64,000 bases of DNA from CAXMST01 sp963712765 (GTDB taxonomy: Bacteria; Actinomycetota; Thermoleophilia; Solirubrobacterales; 70-9): contig CAVQIX010000005.1 in assembly GCA_963712765.1 (NCBI GenBank), positions 248,001 through 312,000 of the forward strand. Reading direction: 5' to 3'. The translations under genes and the position numbers were made by a program. Positions 1 to 9,077 of this stretch are shown here, one piece after another. Position 1 is the first letter of the stretch. Each line of letters opens with the position of its first letter. The notes under the pieces were generated by a model, which saw only the letters and a program-made list of their open reading frames with translations, did not search any database and was not told where the DNA came from.

Positions 1-569
1 CGGTGGGTCCGCTCCATCGATCGCGCTGTGTAATCGCGGTCCGCGCGGTAGGGCGTGCACTCGTCGAACGCGAGAGCGATGTCGGAGCCGAGCTGCGCCT
101 GGATCTCCATCGAGCGCTCAGGTGAGAGGAACTGCTCGGCGCCGTCGATGTAGGAGCGGAAGCGGACCCCCTGCTCACCGACCTCCAGCACCCCTCCCTC
201 CAGCGGCGGGCGCCCACGCCGGCCCTTGACCTCGTCGGCGACCGTCCCATGGGCCAGCGAGAAGACCTGGAATCCGCCCGAATCAGTGATGATCGGTCCC
301 CGCCAGTCCATGAAGCCGTGCAGACCCCCGAACCCGGCGATCCGCTCACCGCCCGGGTTGAGCATCAGGTGGTAGGTGTTGCCCAGCACCATCTCATAGC
401 CGAGTGATGCGACCTCATCGCTGAGCAGGCCCTTGACCGAGCCCTTGGTCGCCAGCGGCACGAAGGCGGGCGTGGTGACGTCGCCGTGCGGCGTCCGCAG
501 CAGGCCGGTGCGCGCCGAGCCGTCCCGGGACCGGATCTCGAACGAGAGGCGCTCGGGCTCGGATCGCAT
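1..569 (-). CDS. tgt: Queuine/guanine tRNA-ribosyltransferase, 5' part only
   Basis: Exchanges guanine 34 for the queuosine precursor in GUN-anticodon tRNAs. The N-terminal 189 codons are present and the rest runs off the left edge. Visible family signatures are TPAFVPLATKGSVKGL, the substrate region GNTYHLMLNPGGERIAG, the catalytic-site segment ITDSGGFQVFSLA (its Asp is the usual general base) and FDECTPYRAD. Start is ATG MRSEPERLSFEI. It lies downstream of gpmI on the same strand with about 110 bp between, so it may be the last gene of the glycolytic run or have its own promoter. The zinc-binding C-terminus cannot be judged. Confidence 0.95.
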   Translation of the reverse strand, partial: MRSEPERLSFEIRSRDGSARTGLLRTPHGDVTTPAFVPLATKGSVKGLLSDEVASLGYEMVLGNTYHLMLNPGGERIAGFGGLHGFMDWRGPIITDSGGFQVFSLAHGTVADEVKGRRGRPPLEGGVLEVGEQGVRFRSYIDGAEQFLSPERSMEIQAQLGSDIALAFDECTPYRADRDYTARSMERTH

Positions 570-678
570 GTGGGCAATCTAGATCAGCGATCCGAGGCCG
601 GGGCGCCCCGGCACGACGGAGGCCCGGCACGGCCGGGCCACCACCGCGGTCGATCTCGCGGCAGGCCGGCGACCGCGC

Positions 679-2238
679 CTAGCCGCCGACCTCCACCAGG
701 CTTCGGCCGGTCATCTCCCTCGGCTGAGGAGTTCCGAGTATCGCCAGCGCGGTCGGCGACACGTCGGCGAGAATCCCGCCCGAATCGAGCTCGGCGCCCT
801 CGATCGTGACGATGAAGGGAACCGGGTTGGTGGTGTGGGCGGTGTTCGGCGACCCGTCGGGCTCGCGCATGTACTCGGCGTTGCCGTGGTCGGCCGTGAT
901 CATGCAGGCACCGCCGCTGCGGTGGACGGTCCCGACGACCTCTGCGAGACAGCGATCGACAGTCTCGATCGCGGTCACGGCCGCCCCGACATCGCCGGTG
1001 TGGCCGACCATGTCGGGGTTGGCGAAGTTGATGATCCCGAACCGGAAGTCCCCCTCGCGCCAGGTCGAGCAGAAGGCCTCGGCTGCCGCCTCGGCGCTCA
1101 TCTGGGGCTTGTAGTCGTAGGTCGGGACGTCGCGGGGTGAATCGACGAGGCGACGCTCCTCGCCCTCCCACTCGTCCTCGCGGCCGCCGTTGAAGAAGTA
1201 GGTGACGTGGGCGTACTTCTCGGTCTCGGCGACGTGCAGCTGGCGCCCGCCGGCGCCGGCGATGACATGGGCCATCGTTGTCTCCGGCTCCCTCGGGGGG
1301 AACGCAACCGGGTAGGGCCAACCGGACCGGTACTCGGTCATGGTCGTCACCGGGATCGGGCCGGCTCCGCGCTCGAAGTCGTCGAAGTCCTCCGCCCCGA
1401 GGGCGGCGATCATCTCTCGCATCCGGTCAGGTCGGAAGTTGAAGGCGAGGATCACGTCGTCCTCGCGGACCCCGTCGTAGTCACCGATCACGGTGGGCTT
1501 GACGAACTCGTCGGTCTCGTCGCTCTCGTAGCTCGCGCGCACCGCGGCGACCGCGTCGCCGGCGCTCGCTCCCCGACCGTGGACGATTGCGTCATAAGCG
1601 AGCTTGATGCGCTCCCAGCGCCGGTCGCGGTCCATCCCATAGAAGCGACCGCCGACCGTCCCGATGCGCCCGGCGCTCTGCAGCCAGCGCTCGACCTGCT
1701 CGAGGTAGGCGACCCCGCCGCGCGGGCTCGTATCGCGACCATCGGTGAGCGCGTGGAGGATGAGGTCGGGAACACCCTCGCGGGCGGCCAGTTCGATGCA
1801 GGCCTCGATGTGCTCCCAGCCGGAGTGAACTCCGCCGTCGCTGACGAGTCCAAACAGGTGGAGGCGACCGCGCGGGCTCTCGCAGGCTCGCCGGCAGGCA
1901 TCCCGCAGTACCTCGTTGTCGAAGAAGCTGCCGTCCGCGATCGCATCGTTGATCCTGGCGAGGTCCTGCTTGACGACCGCCCCGGCGCCGAGGTTGAGGT
2001 GGCCGACCTCGGAGTTGCCCATCTGACCGTCGGGGAGCCCCACATCTTTGCCGGACGCCGACAGAGCCGTATGCGGGTAGCGCTCCCAGAGGGCGTCGAA
2101 GCTTGGGGTGTCGGCCTGCGCCACCGCGTTGCCCGGACCGGGATCCGTCAGTCCCCAGCCGTCGAGGATCACAAGAACGACACGATCGGCAGGGATAGAG
2201 CCCGCTCCGGCCGGGATCTCGATCTCTGAGGAGCCCAC
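679..2238 (-). CDS. gpmI: 2,3-bisphosphoglycerate-independent phosphoglycerate mutase
   Basis: Interconverts 3- and 2-phosphoglycerate in lower glycolysis. The 519-residue length is normal for the metal-dependent family. Asp26 in VILDGWG and Ser76 in GQMGNSEVGHLNLG are the expected metal ligand and phospho-serine; SDGGVHSG, TDGRDTSP and the late ADHGNAEYM segment complete the metal site. The GTG start is chosen because GAGG lies 6 nt upstream and it falls 7 nt after the tpiA stop; a longer reading from an upstream ATG would run inside tpiA and adds a non-conserved Arg-rich stretch. It is the last enzyme of gap-pgk-tpiA-gpmI, presumably one transcript. No enolase is in view. Confidence 0.96.
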   Translation of the reverse strand: MGSSEIEIPAGAGSIPADRVVLVILDGWGLTDPGPGNAVAQADTPSFDALWERYPHTALSASGKDVGLPDGQMGNSEVGHLNLGAGAVVKQDLARINDAIADGSFFDNEVLRDACRRACESPRGRLHLFGLVSDGGVHSGWEHIEACIELAAREGVPDLILHALTDGRDTSPRGGVAYLEQVERWLQSAGRIGTVGGRFYGMDRDRRWERIKLAYDAIVHGRGASAGDAVAAVRASYESDETDEFVKPTVIGDYDGVREDDVILAFNFRPDRMREMIAALGAEDFDDFERGAGPIPVTTMTEYRSGWPYPVAFPPREPETTMAHVIAGAGGRQLHVAETEKYAHVTYFFNGGREDEWEGEERRLVDSPRDVPTYDYKPQMSAEAAAEAFCSTWREGDFRFGIINFANPDMVGHTGDVGAAVTAIETVDRCLAEVVGTVHRSGGACMITADHGNAEYMREPDGSPNTAHTTNPVPFIVTIEGAELDSGGILADVSPTALAILGTPQPREMTGRSLVEVGG

Positions 2239-2245
2239 GACCGCC

Positions 2246-3019
2246 TCAGCCCGCCGCGCCGACGATCTCTGCGAACGCGGCGGCCTCGAGGCTGGCGCCA
2301 CCGACGAGTGCGCCGTCGATCTCAGCGCAGCCCATCAGCTCAGCCGCGTTGCCGGGCTTGACCGAGCCGCCGTAGAGGACCCTGGTGCGCTCGGCTGCCT
2401 CCTCGCTGCGGGAGGCGACGAGCGCGCGGATGAAACCGCAGGCGTCGTCAGCCTGCTGCGGAGTCGCCGTGCGACCGGTGCCGATCGCCCAGATCGGTTC
2501 GTAGGCGATGACCACCTCACCCAGCTCATGCTCGGGGACCCGGGAGAGACCGGCATCGATCTGGCGCCGGAGCACCCGGTCCGTCTCATCGGAGTCCCTC
2601 TCCTGTTCGGTCTCGCCGCAGCAGAGGATCGGGACGATCCCTGCTTCGAGCGCGGCCGGCACCTTGCGTGAGATCGCCTCGTCGGTCTCGCCGAAAAGCT
2701 GCCGGCGCTCCGAGTGACCGAGTATGGCGGCGCCGACTCCGACCTCGATCAGCATCGGCGGGCCGACCTCGCCCGTGAAGGCTCCCGAATCCGCCTCATG
2801 CATGTTCTGGGTCGCAACTGTGATCGCCGAGGTCGCACAGAGCTTGGCCACTGTCGGCACGGCGAGGAAGGGCGGGCAGATCACGACCTCGGCCAAGGCG
2901 CCGTCGATCCGCGCCAGCAGCTCGTCGCAGAAGGCCTCGGCCTCGGCGATCGTCTTGTTCATCTTCCAGTTGGCCGCGATCAGCGGCCGGCGAGGGGTGT
3001 CGGCCCGACCCTCAGCCAC
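2246..3019 (-). CDS. tpiA: Triosephosphate isomerase
   Basis: Interconverts dihydroxyacetone phosphate and glyceraldehyde 3-phosphate. The 257 residues contain the family landmarks in order: AANWKMNKT (catalytic Lys), GHSERR (catalytic His), YEPIWAIGTG (catalytic Glu and loop 6), YGGSVKPGNA and DGALVGGASL (phosphate loop). The GTG start overlaps the 3' end of pgk by 8 bases, indicating translational coupling inside the glycolytic operon. No unusual residue was seen. Confidence 0.97.
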   Translation of the reverse strand: MAEGRADTPRRPLIAANWKMNKTIAEAEAFCDELLARIDGALAEVVICPPFLAVPTVAKLCATSAITVATQNMHEADSGAFTGEVGPPMLIEVGVGAAILGHSERRQLFGETDEAISRKVPAALEAGIVPILCCGETEQERDSDETDRVLRRQIDAGLSRVPEHELGEVVIAYEPIWAIGTGRTATPQQADDACGFIRALVASRSEEAAERTRVLYGGSVKPGNAAELMGCAEIDGALVGGASLEAAAFAEIVGAAG

Positions 3020-4247
3020 CGTCGCCCCCGGCGTCGATCAGGGCCGCTACGCCCGGGAGCTCCTTGCCCTCGACCAGCTCCAGCGATGCCCCGCCGCCGG
3101 TCGAAAGCCAGCTCACCTTCTCGGCGAGTCCGAACTGGGCGAGAGCGGCGCCGGAGTCGCCGCCGCCGACGACCGTGGTCGCCGAGGTTCCTGCGACGGC
3201 CTCGGCGACGGCCCTGGTTCCCGCCGCGAATGGCTCGAGCTCGAACGCGCCCATCGGCCCGTTCCAGAAGACGGTCCCCGCCACCGCTATCACCTCGGCG
3301 TAGCGGGCGGAGGTCTCGGGCCCGATGTCGAGGCCCATCATCCCCTCGGGTACAGCGACTCCCTCGAGCACGCTCGCCTCGGCCTCGGCGCTGAAGCTCT
3401 CGCCGATCACCAGGTCGGTCGGCAGCAGCAGCTCGCATTCGGAGTCCTCCGCCCGCTCGAGAACCTCGGCGGCGAGGGCGATCCCCTCCTCCTCGACCAG
3501 CGAGTCACCGGTCTCGTGGCCCTGAGCGCGGAAGAAGCTGAAGCACATCGCGCCACCGATCAGGACCTGGTCTGCGGTCTCGAGGAAGCGGTCGATGACG
3601 CCGATCTTGTCGGAGACCTTCGCCCCTCCCAGGACGACGGTCAGCGGACGCTCGGGCTCGGTCAGGACCGCCGTCAGCTCCCGGACCTCGCGTTCGAGCA
3701 GGAGCCCGGCGTAGGCGGGCAGGTGGTGGGCAACTCCCTCGGTGGAGGCGTGGGCGCGATGGGCGGCGCCGAAGGCGTCGTTGACGTAGATGTCGGCCAG
3801 GCCGGCCAGGGACTCCGCCAGGACGGCGTCATTGCTGGTCTCCCCGGACTCGAAGCGGGTGTTCTCGAGCAGCAGCACCTCACCGGAATCGAGGCTGGCA
3901 ACGACCGCCTCGACATCGTCGCCGACGACCCCCGGCGCCACCGCCACAAATGTTCCGAGCAGCTCCGCCAGGCGCGCCGCGACCGGCGCCATCGAGAGGT
4001 CGGGGTCGTACTCGCCACCGGGGCGGCCGAGGTGTGAGCAGAGCACCACGGAGGCGCCCTGCTCCCTCAGGTACTCGATCGTCGGCAGGGCGGCGCGGAT
4101 GCGGGCGTCGTCGCCGACCACGCCGCCGCCGATCGGCACGTTGAAGTCGGCGCGAACCAGAACCCGGGCGCCGGAGACATCGGCCTCTCGCACCGAGGCC
4201 TTCGAGAAGCCCCCTTTGCGCTCCACTGCGCCCTCGGTGGCGGCCAT
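3012..4247 (-). CDS. pgk: Phosphoglycerate kinase
   Basis: Makes ATP from 1,3-bisphosphoglycerate. The 411 residues carry the N-terminal substrate motif RADFNVPI, SHLGRPGG, the nucleotide-domain stretch LGGAKVSDKIGVI, and the C-terminal GGGDSGAALAQFG and STGGGASLELVEG. It starts with ATG four bases after the gap stop codon and overlaps tpiA at its 3' end, so it is the second gene of the operon. Length and motifs are typical. Confidence 0.97.
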   Translation of the reverse strand: MAATEGAVERKGGFSKASVREADVSGARVLVRADFNVPIGGGVVGDDARIRAALPTIEYLREQGASVVLCSHLGRPGGEYDPDLSMAPVAARLAELLGTFVAVAPGVVGDDVEAVVASLDSGEVLLLENTRFESGETSNDAVLAESLAGLADIYVNDAFGAAHRAHASTEGVAHHLPAYAGLLLEREVRELTAVLTEPERPLTVVLGGAKVSDKIGVIDRFLETADQVLIGGAMCFSFFRAQGHETGDSLVEEEGIALAAEVLERAEDSECELLLPTDLVIGESFSAEAEASVLEGVAVPEGMMGLDIGPETSARYAEVIAVAGTVFWNGPMGAFELEPFAAGTRAVAEAVAGTSATTVVGGGDSGAALAQFGLAEKVSWLSTGGGASLELVEGKELPGVAALIDAGGDGG

Positions 4248-4251
4248 CGCC

Positions 4252-5250
4252 CTACAACACCTTCTCGGCGAGCTCGACGACCCGGTTCGAGTACCCCCAC
4301 TCGTTGTCGTACCAGGCGACGACCTTGACCAGCGTCCCCTCCATCACCATCGTCTGCGGCGCGTCGAAGATCGAGGAGTGCGGATCCTTGACGATGTCGC
4401 TCGAGACGATCGGATCCTCGGTGTAGGCGAGTATCCCAGCGAGCGGTCCCTCAGCAGCCTCCTTGACGGCCGCATTGAGCTGGCCGGGGGAGGTTTCCTT
4501 GGCGACCTCGACGGTGAGGTCGACCACCGACCCGGTCGCCACCGGGGCGCGGACGGCGCAGCCGTTCAGCTTCCCGTTCAGCTCCGGCAGGACGAGCCCG
4601 ACCGCCTTGGCGGCGCCGGTCGTGGTCGGGATCAGGTTGAGCGCCGCGGCCCGGGCCCGGCGCAGATCCTTGTGGGGCATGTCCTGGAGACGCTGATCGG
4701 CGGTGTAGGCGTGAATCGTGGTCATCAGCCCGCGCTCGATTCCGACCGTGTCGTTGATCACCTTCGCGACCGGAGCCAGGCAGTTCGTCGTGCAGGAGGC
4801 GTTGGAGATGATGTGATGGTTGTCGCGGTCGTAGTCGTCGAAGTTGACCCCGAGGGCGACGGTGACGTCGGGCTCGGTCGCCGGCGCTGAAATGATCACC
4901 TTCTTCGCTCCCGCATCGAGGTGCTTCGCCGCGTCCTCGCGCTTGGTGAAGAAGCCGGTCGATTCGATTACGACGTCGACCCCGAGATCGGACCAGGGCA
5001 GGTCGGCGGGATCGCGCTCGGAGAGGACCTTGACCTCGTCGCCGTCCGCATGCAGCGATCCGTCCCGGAGCTCTACCCGCCCGGGAAAGCGCCCGAGGAT
5101 CGAGTCGTACTTGAGCAGATACGCGAGGGTCTCCGCATCGGTGAGATCGTTGACGGCGACGATCTCCAGATCGGCCCCCGATTCGTGCGCGGCACGGTAG
5201 AGGTTGCGCCCGATGCGACCGAAGCCGTTGATGCCGACCTTGACTGCCAT
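4252..5250 (-). CDS. gap: Glyceraldehyde-3-phosphate dehydrogenase, type I
   Basis: Oxidises and phosphorylates glyceraldehyde 3-phosphate with NAD+. The 332 residues begin with the Rossmann motif KVGINGFGRIGRN, carry the catalytic segment SNASCTTNCLAPVAKV (Cys nucleophile) and end with WYDNEWGYSNRVVELA. An AAGGAG Shine-Dalgarno lies about 10 nt before the ATG. It is the first gene of gap-pgk-tpiA-gpmI. The roughly 140 bp upstream leader holds no clear operator; a CggR-like regulator was not seen nearby. Confidence 0.97.
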   Translation of the reverse strand: MAVKVGINGFGRIGRNLYRAAHESGADLEIVAVNDLTDAETLAYLLKYDSILGRFPGRVELRDGSLHADGDEVKVLSERDPADLPWSDLGVDVVIESTGFFTKREDAAKHLDAGAKKVIISAPATEPDVTVALGVNFDDYDRDNHHIISNASCTTNCLAPVAKVINDTVGIERGLMTTIHAYTADQRLQDMPHKDLRRARAAALNLIPTTTGAAKAVGLVLPELNGKLNGCAVRAPVATGSVVDLTVEVAKETSPGQLNAAVKEAAEGPLAGILAYTEDPIVSSDIVKDPHSSIFDAPQTMVMEGTLVKVVAWYDNEWGYSNRVVELAEKVL

Positions 5251-5390
5251 TCGTGTTGCTCCTTCGAGTGTTCGGTTCCGGGTTTGTGCTCAGCGGCCGT
5301 GATCGGTCGCGAGCGCGAGGCGCCCGCGACTGGCGGGCGACGAGTGCAACCTAACGCGTCGTGGTCTCGAACGCTGTGACGGCCCGCCGC

Positions 5391-6164
5391 TCAGTCGCCC
5401 CGCGGGGCCCAGCGGAACCTCCGCGCGGCGATCAGCAGGCCGGCAACCCCCCACACGGCGACCACCCCGAGATGCCCCCATTCGATCCCGACCCCTGTCG
5501 TCGTCGGGTCGAAGGCGGCGAAGAAGGCCTCGAAGAAGGGCCGGATCGGGAACAGATCGGCCACCCGCAGGACCCCGTCGGGAATCTCGGTCTCGGGAAT
5601 GAAGACGCCGGAGATGAAGTAGAGCGGCAGGACGGTGGCGTTGGTGATCGCGGGCGCCGCCTCCTCGCTCGGGATGACCGAGCTCAGAGCGAAGCCCAAC
5701 GAGCAGAACGCGAAGGCCCCCACCGCGAGCGTGACCAGCACGCCCGCAAGCGTCGTGGTCGGGATCTCGACGCCGAAGAAGATCGCGCCGAGCGCGGTGA
5801 CGATGACCACCATCATCAGCGAGACGACGATCGCGTTCCCCACCCGCCCGCCGATGAAGGCCGGAACCGGCAGCGGGGTGCCGCGGAAGCGCTTCAGGCG
5901 TCCCGACTCGCGCGCAACGACCAGATTCATCGTCAGGCTGACCATGGTGGCCGAGACGACGGCAAGGGTGATGATTCCCGGTACGTAGTAGGTCGCGACC
6001 TCGACCCCCAGGCCTTCGATCGTCTCGTTGCCGAACAGGCCGGCGAACAGGAAGAGGAAGATGACCGGGAAGATCACGGTGAAGAACACCGCGGCGGGAT
6101 TCCGCCAGAAGACCCGCTGGTCGTAGCGGAATTGGTGCAGGGAGAGGGCGGCCGCGCTCATCAC
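5391..6164 (-). CDS. ABC-2 type transporter permease
   Basis: Membrane half of an ABC exporter. The 257 residues have about six hydrophobic segments, starting with VFFTVIFPVIFLFLFAGLF and ending with VVAVWGVAGLLIAARRF, with the ABC-2 pattern of a short cytoplasmic N-terminus followed by the first helix and a conserved P-L-Y-F-I-S-G-V-F-IP region before the last helices. Its start overlaps the stop of the ATPase gene by 4 bases (ATGA), so the two are coupled and almost certainly form one transporter. The substrate cannot be told from sequence; drug or lipid export is usual for the subfamily. Confidence 0.92.
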   Translation of the reverse strand: MMSAAALSLHQFRYDQRVFWRNPAAVFFTVIFPVIFLFLFAGLFGNETIEGLGVEVATYYVPGIITLAVVSATMVSLTMNLVVARESGRLKRFRGTPLPVPAFIGGRVGNAIVVSLMMVVIVTALGAIFFGVEIPTTTLAGVLVTLAVGAFAFCSLGFALSSVIPSEEAAPAITNATVLPLYFISGVFIPETEIPDGVLRVADLFPIRPFFEAFFAAFDPTTTGVGIEWGHLGVVAVWGVAGLLIAARRFRWAPRGD

Positions 6165-7066
6165 TGCCTGGTCAGATCGAGGTAGACGTCCTCGAGGCTG
6201 GGCCTGCGGACCTCGAGCCGGCTGAGCTGCACCCCATGCTCAAGCGCCCAGCCGGTGAGCTCGTTGAGGACGGTTGTCGGGTCGGCGGTGCGGAGCAACA
6301 GGCGGCCGTTCCCGGAGGCCACGGCGCCGGCCACCGCCGGCGGGAGGTCCGCGGGGTTGCGCCCGGCCGGGAGGCTGAAGCTGACCTCGCTGTCGGCCTC
6401 GCCGCGACCGCCGAGCTCATCCGGCGTGCCCTCGCCGACCAGGCGACCCTCGGCGATCACGGCGACCCGATCGGCCAGGGCCTGGGCCTCGTCCATGTAG
6501 TGGGTGGTGAGAAAGACCGTCTTGCCGAGCTCGCGAAGCCCCGAGACCACGTCCCAGAACTGCCGCCGGGCCGAGGGGTCGAACCCGGTGGTCGGCTCGT
6601 CGAGGAATAGCAGCTCGGCATCGCCGATCAGGGCGACGCCGACGTCTAGGCGCCGCTGCTGACCCCCTGAGAGCTTCTCGGCACGCTCGTCGGCCTTGGC
6701 GGTAAGGCCGACCAGCTCGATCGTCTCCTCGACCTCACGCGGGCGTTCGTAGTAGCCGGCGTACATCCGCAGGGTCTCGCGCACGGTCAGCTTCGGCTCC
6801 ATCCGGCACTCCTGGAGGACGATCCCGACCCGCTCCCGCCAGCCGCGGTCGGCATCGGCGGGGTCGGCGCCGAGCACCGCCACCTCTCCGCCGTCGCGGT
6901 CGCGGTAGCCCTCGAGCATCTCGACCGTCGTCGTCTTGCCGGCGCCGTTGGGCCCGAGGAAGGCGAAGACCTCCCCGCGGGCGACCTCGAGGTCGATCCC
7001 ACGCACAGCCTCGTTCGACCCGTAGGCCTTGCGCAGATCCCGGGCGCTGATCACCGACTCGCTCAT
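6161..7066 (-). CDS. ABC transporter ATP-binding protein, drug-exporter type
   Basis: Energises the adjacent permease. The 301 residues have Walker A GPNGAGKTT, a Q-loop at VLQECRME, signature LSGGQQRRLDVGVAL, Walker B LLFLDEPTTGFD and the switch His in TTHYMD, followed by a roughly 80-residue C-terminal extension as in DrrA/CcmA-like exporters. ATG at MSESVISARDL is preferred to the GTG one codon upstream; a TAATCC box ends 7 nt before it, so the transcript may be leaderless. Specificity is unknown. Confidence 0.93.
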   Translation of the reverse strand: MSESVISARDLRKAYGSNEAVRGIDLEVARGEVFAFLGPNGAGKTTTVEMLEGYRDRDGGEVAVLGADPADADRGWRERVGIVLQECRMEPKLTVRETLRMYAGYYERPREVEETIELVGLTAKADERAEKLSGGQQRRLDVGVALIGDAELLFLDEPTTGFDPSARRQFWDVVSGLRELGKTVFLTTHYMDEAQALADRVAVIAEGRLVGEGTPDELGGRGEADSEVSFSLPAGRNPADLPPAVAGAVASGNGRLLLRTADPTTVLNELTGWALEHGVQLSRLEVRRPSLEDVYLDLTRQ

Positions 7067-7105
7067 CACCGATGGATTATGGGGAAAAAGGGCGGCGCGG
7101 CCCGA

Positions 7106-9007
7106 TCAGCCCGCCTTGTTCAGGCGCCGGTGGATCTCGCGGGCGAGCTTCCCGGGGATCCCGGGCGCCGCCTCGAGCTCCTCCCGGCTAGCCGACAGGA
7201 TCCCCTCGGGCGAGCCGAAATGGCCAAGCAGCGCCCGCTTGCGGGCCGGGCCGACGCCGGGGAGATCGTCGAGAACGGAACCGGTCATCGCCTTGCTCCG
7301 GCGCTTGCGGTGGCCCTCTAGCGCGAATCGGTGGGCCTCGTCGCGGACCCGCTGCAGGAGCCGGGAGGCCTCGGAGTCGGCGGTGATGTGGAGTGGCGCG
7401 GAGCGGCCGGGGACGAAGACCTCCTCGAGCCGTTTGGCGAGCGAGATCACGCGCGTGCCGCGCTCGAGGATCGGCTCCAGCGCCTTGATCCCGGCCGAGA
7501 GCTGGCCCTTGCCGCCGTCGATCACGATCAGGCCGGGGAGCGCGGCGAAGCTCTCGTCGAGCTCGGCATCGTGGGGCGAGAGGTCGGACTGGGAGACGAG
7601 CCGGGACATCCGCCGGCGCAGCACCTCCTCGATCGAGGCGAAGTCGTCGGGCCCAGATCCGCCCTCGCGGCCGCGGATGTTGAAACGCCGGTAGTGCGCT
7701 TTCTTCGGAACCCCACCCTCGAAGACAACCATCGACGCGACGGTGTGGTCTGGGCCGATGTTGGAGATGTCATAGCCCTCGATCCGGATCGGCAGCTCCT
7801 CCATCTCCAGCGCCTCGGCGAGCTCGGCCACGGCGGCTGTCCGCTCCGCCAGCCGGCGCTCTTTGCGCAACCGGTCCTGGGCCAGCGCCAGCTTCGCATT
7901 GCGCTCGGCGAGCTCTCGCAGGCGACGCTTGTCGCCCCTCTCGGCCGCGCGGACCTCGACGCTGGTGCCGCGCCGCTCGCCGAGCGCGGAGCCGAGGACC
8001 TCGGTCTCGCCGGCGAGCTCGGGCCCGACCACGACCAGCGGCGGCACCGCCGGCGAGGCCTCGTAGTACTGAGCGACGAACTGCTCGGCCACCTCGGGCA
8101 GCTCGCGCCCACCCTTGTTCTCGAGATAGAAGCCCTGCCGCTCGGCGAGGACCCCGTCCCGCACCTGGAACACCTGGGCGTTGGCGTCCTCGCCCTCTAC
8201 CGCAACCCCGATCAGGTCGGCCGTGCCGACCGACTCGCCGGCGACCTTCTGCCGCTCCATCAGCGAGCGGACCGCGTTGAGGCGGTCGCGGAACAGGGCC
8301 GCGCGCTCATACTCCCGACCGCCGGCGGCGGAGTCCATCTTCTCGGTCAGGTCACGCTCGACGTCCCGGTAGCGGCCGCCGAGGAAGCGCCGAATCGAGT
8401 CGATGTTGCGCATGTACTCCTCGCGATCGACGTATCCGACACAGGGCGCTCCGCAGCGCTTGATGTAGTAATCGAGGCAGGGAACGCCGGATCGGCGCCC
8501 GGGCTCAGGGCCGTCACAGGTCCGGTACTGGAACAGCTTTCCGAGCAGCTCGAGGGTCTCACGAACGCGCCGCGCCGTCGCGTAGGGGCCGAAGTAGGCA
8601 CGGCTGGGGCGATGGCGCTCTCGGGTGAAGTAGACCCGGGGGAACTCCTCGTCGAGGGAGATGCCGATGTAGGGATAGGACTTGTCGTCGCGGAGCTTGA
8701 CGTTCAACAAGGGCCGGTGGCGCTTGATGAACTGCTGCTCGGTGATCAGCGCCTCGGCCTCGGTCTCGGTGACCAGGAAGTCGATCGAGGTGATCGTCTC
8801 CGCCAGGGAGCCGAGCGTCGAGCGGCTCGAGAAGTGGCTGGCGACCCGCTTGCGGATCGAGAGCGACTTGCCGACGTAGACGACCCGTCGCTCGGCGTCG
8901 GAGAAGATGTAGACCCCCGGCGAGTCGGGGAGGCTACGGCGCTGCTCAGCGAGGTCGGCGGCCCCGCCTGCGGCGGGTGTCGGCTCGGGTGCGCCCTGTT
9001 GGTCCAT
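7106..9007 (-). CDS. uvrC: UvrABC excision nuclease subunit C
   Basis: Makes the dual incision in nucleotide excision repair. Domain order over 633 residues: GIY-YIG nuclease near the N-terminus (GVYIFSDAERRVVYVGKS), a Cys-containing linker (CDGPEPGRRSGVPCLDYYIKRC split around it), a UVR helix pair (REYERAALFRDRL), an RNase H-like C-terminal nuclease (ISNIGPDHTVASMVVFEGG, VIDGGKGQL) and tandem helix-hairpin-helix motifs (LDDLPGVGPARKRALL, LEAAPGIPGKLA). ATG is supported by a TACAGT -10 box ending 7 nt upstream, suggesting a leaderless mRNA. Confidence 0.96.
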   Translation of the reverse strand: MDQQGAPEPTPAAGGAADLAEQRRSLPDSPGVYIFSDAERRVVYVGKSLSIRKRVASHFSSRSTLGSLAETITSIDFLVTETEAEALITEQQFIKRHRPLLNVKLRDDKSYPYIGISLDEEFPRVYFTRERHRPSRAYFGPYATARRVRETLELLGKLFQYRTCDGPEPGRRSGVPCLDYYIKRCGAPCVGYVDREEYMRNIDSIRRFLGGRYRDVERDLTEKMDSAAGGREYERAALFRDRLNAVRSLMERQKVAGESVGTADLIGVAVEGEDANAQVFQVRDGVLAERQGFYLENKGGRELPEVAEQFVAQYYEASPAVPPLVVVGPELAGETEVLGSALGERRGTSVEVRAAERGDKRRLRELAERNAKLALAQDRLRKERRLAERTAAVAELAEALEMEELPIRIEGYDISNIGPDHTVASMVVFEGGVPKKAHYRRFNIRGREGGSGPDDFASIEEVLRRRMSRLVSQSDLSPHDAELDESFAALPGLIVIDGGKGQLSAGIKALEPILERGTRVISLAKRLEEVFVPGRSAPLHITADSEASRLLQRVRDEAHRFALEGHRKRRSKAMTGSVLDDLPGVGPARKRALLGHFGSPEGILSASREELEAAPGIPGKLAREIHRRLNKAG

Positions 9008-9014
9008 GCCCCAA

Positions 9015-9020
9015 ACTGTA
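9015..9020 (-). promoter_or_regulatory. -10 box of uvrC (leaderless)
   Basis: TACAGT on the minus strand ends 7 nt before the uvrC ATG, and no Shine-Dalgarno is present between. This spacing puts the transcription start on or beside the start codon. Confidence 0.6.
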
Positions 9021-9077
9021 GGCGGCGGTACGCCCGGTGCCGCTCCGTCTCAGTCCACCCCCGAAGGAGCCCCATCC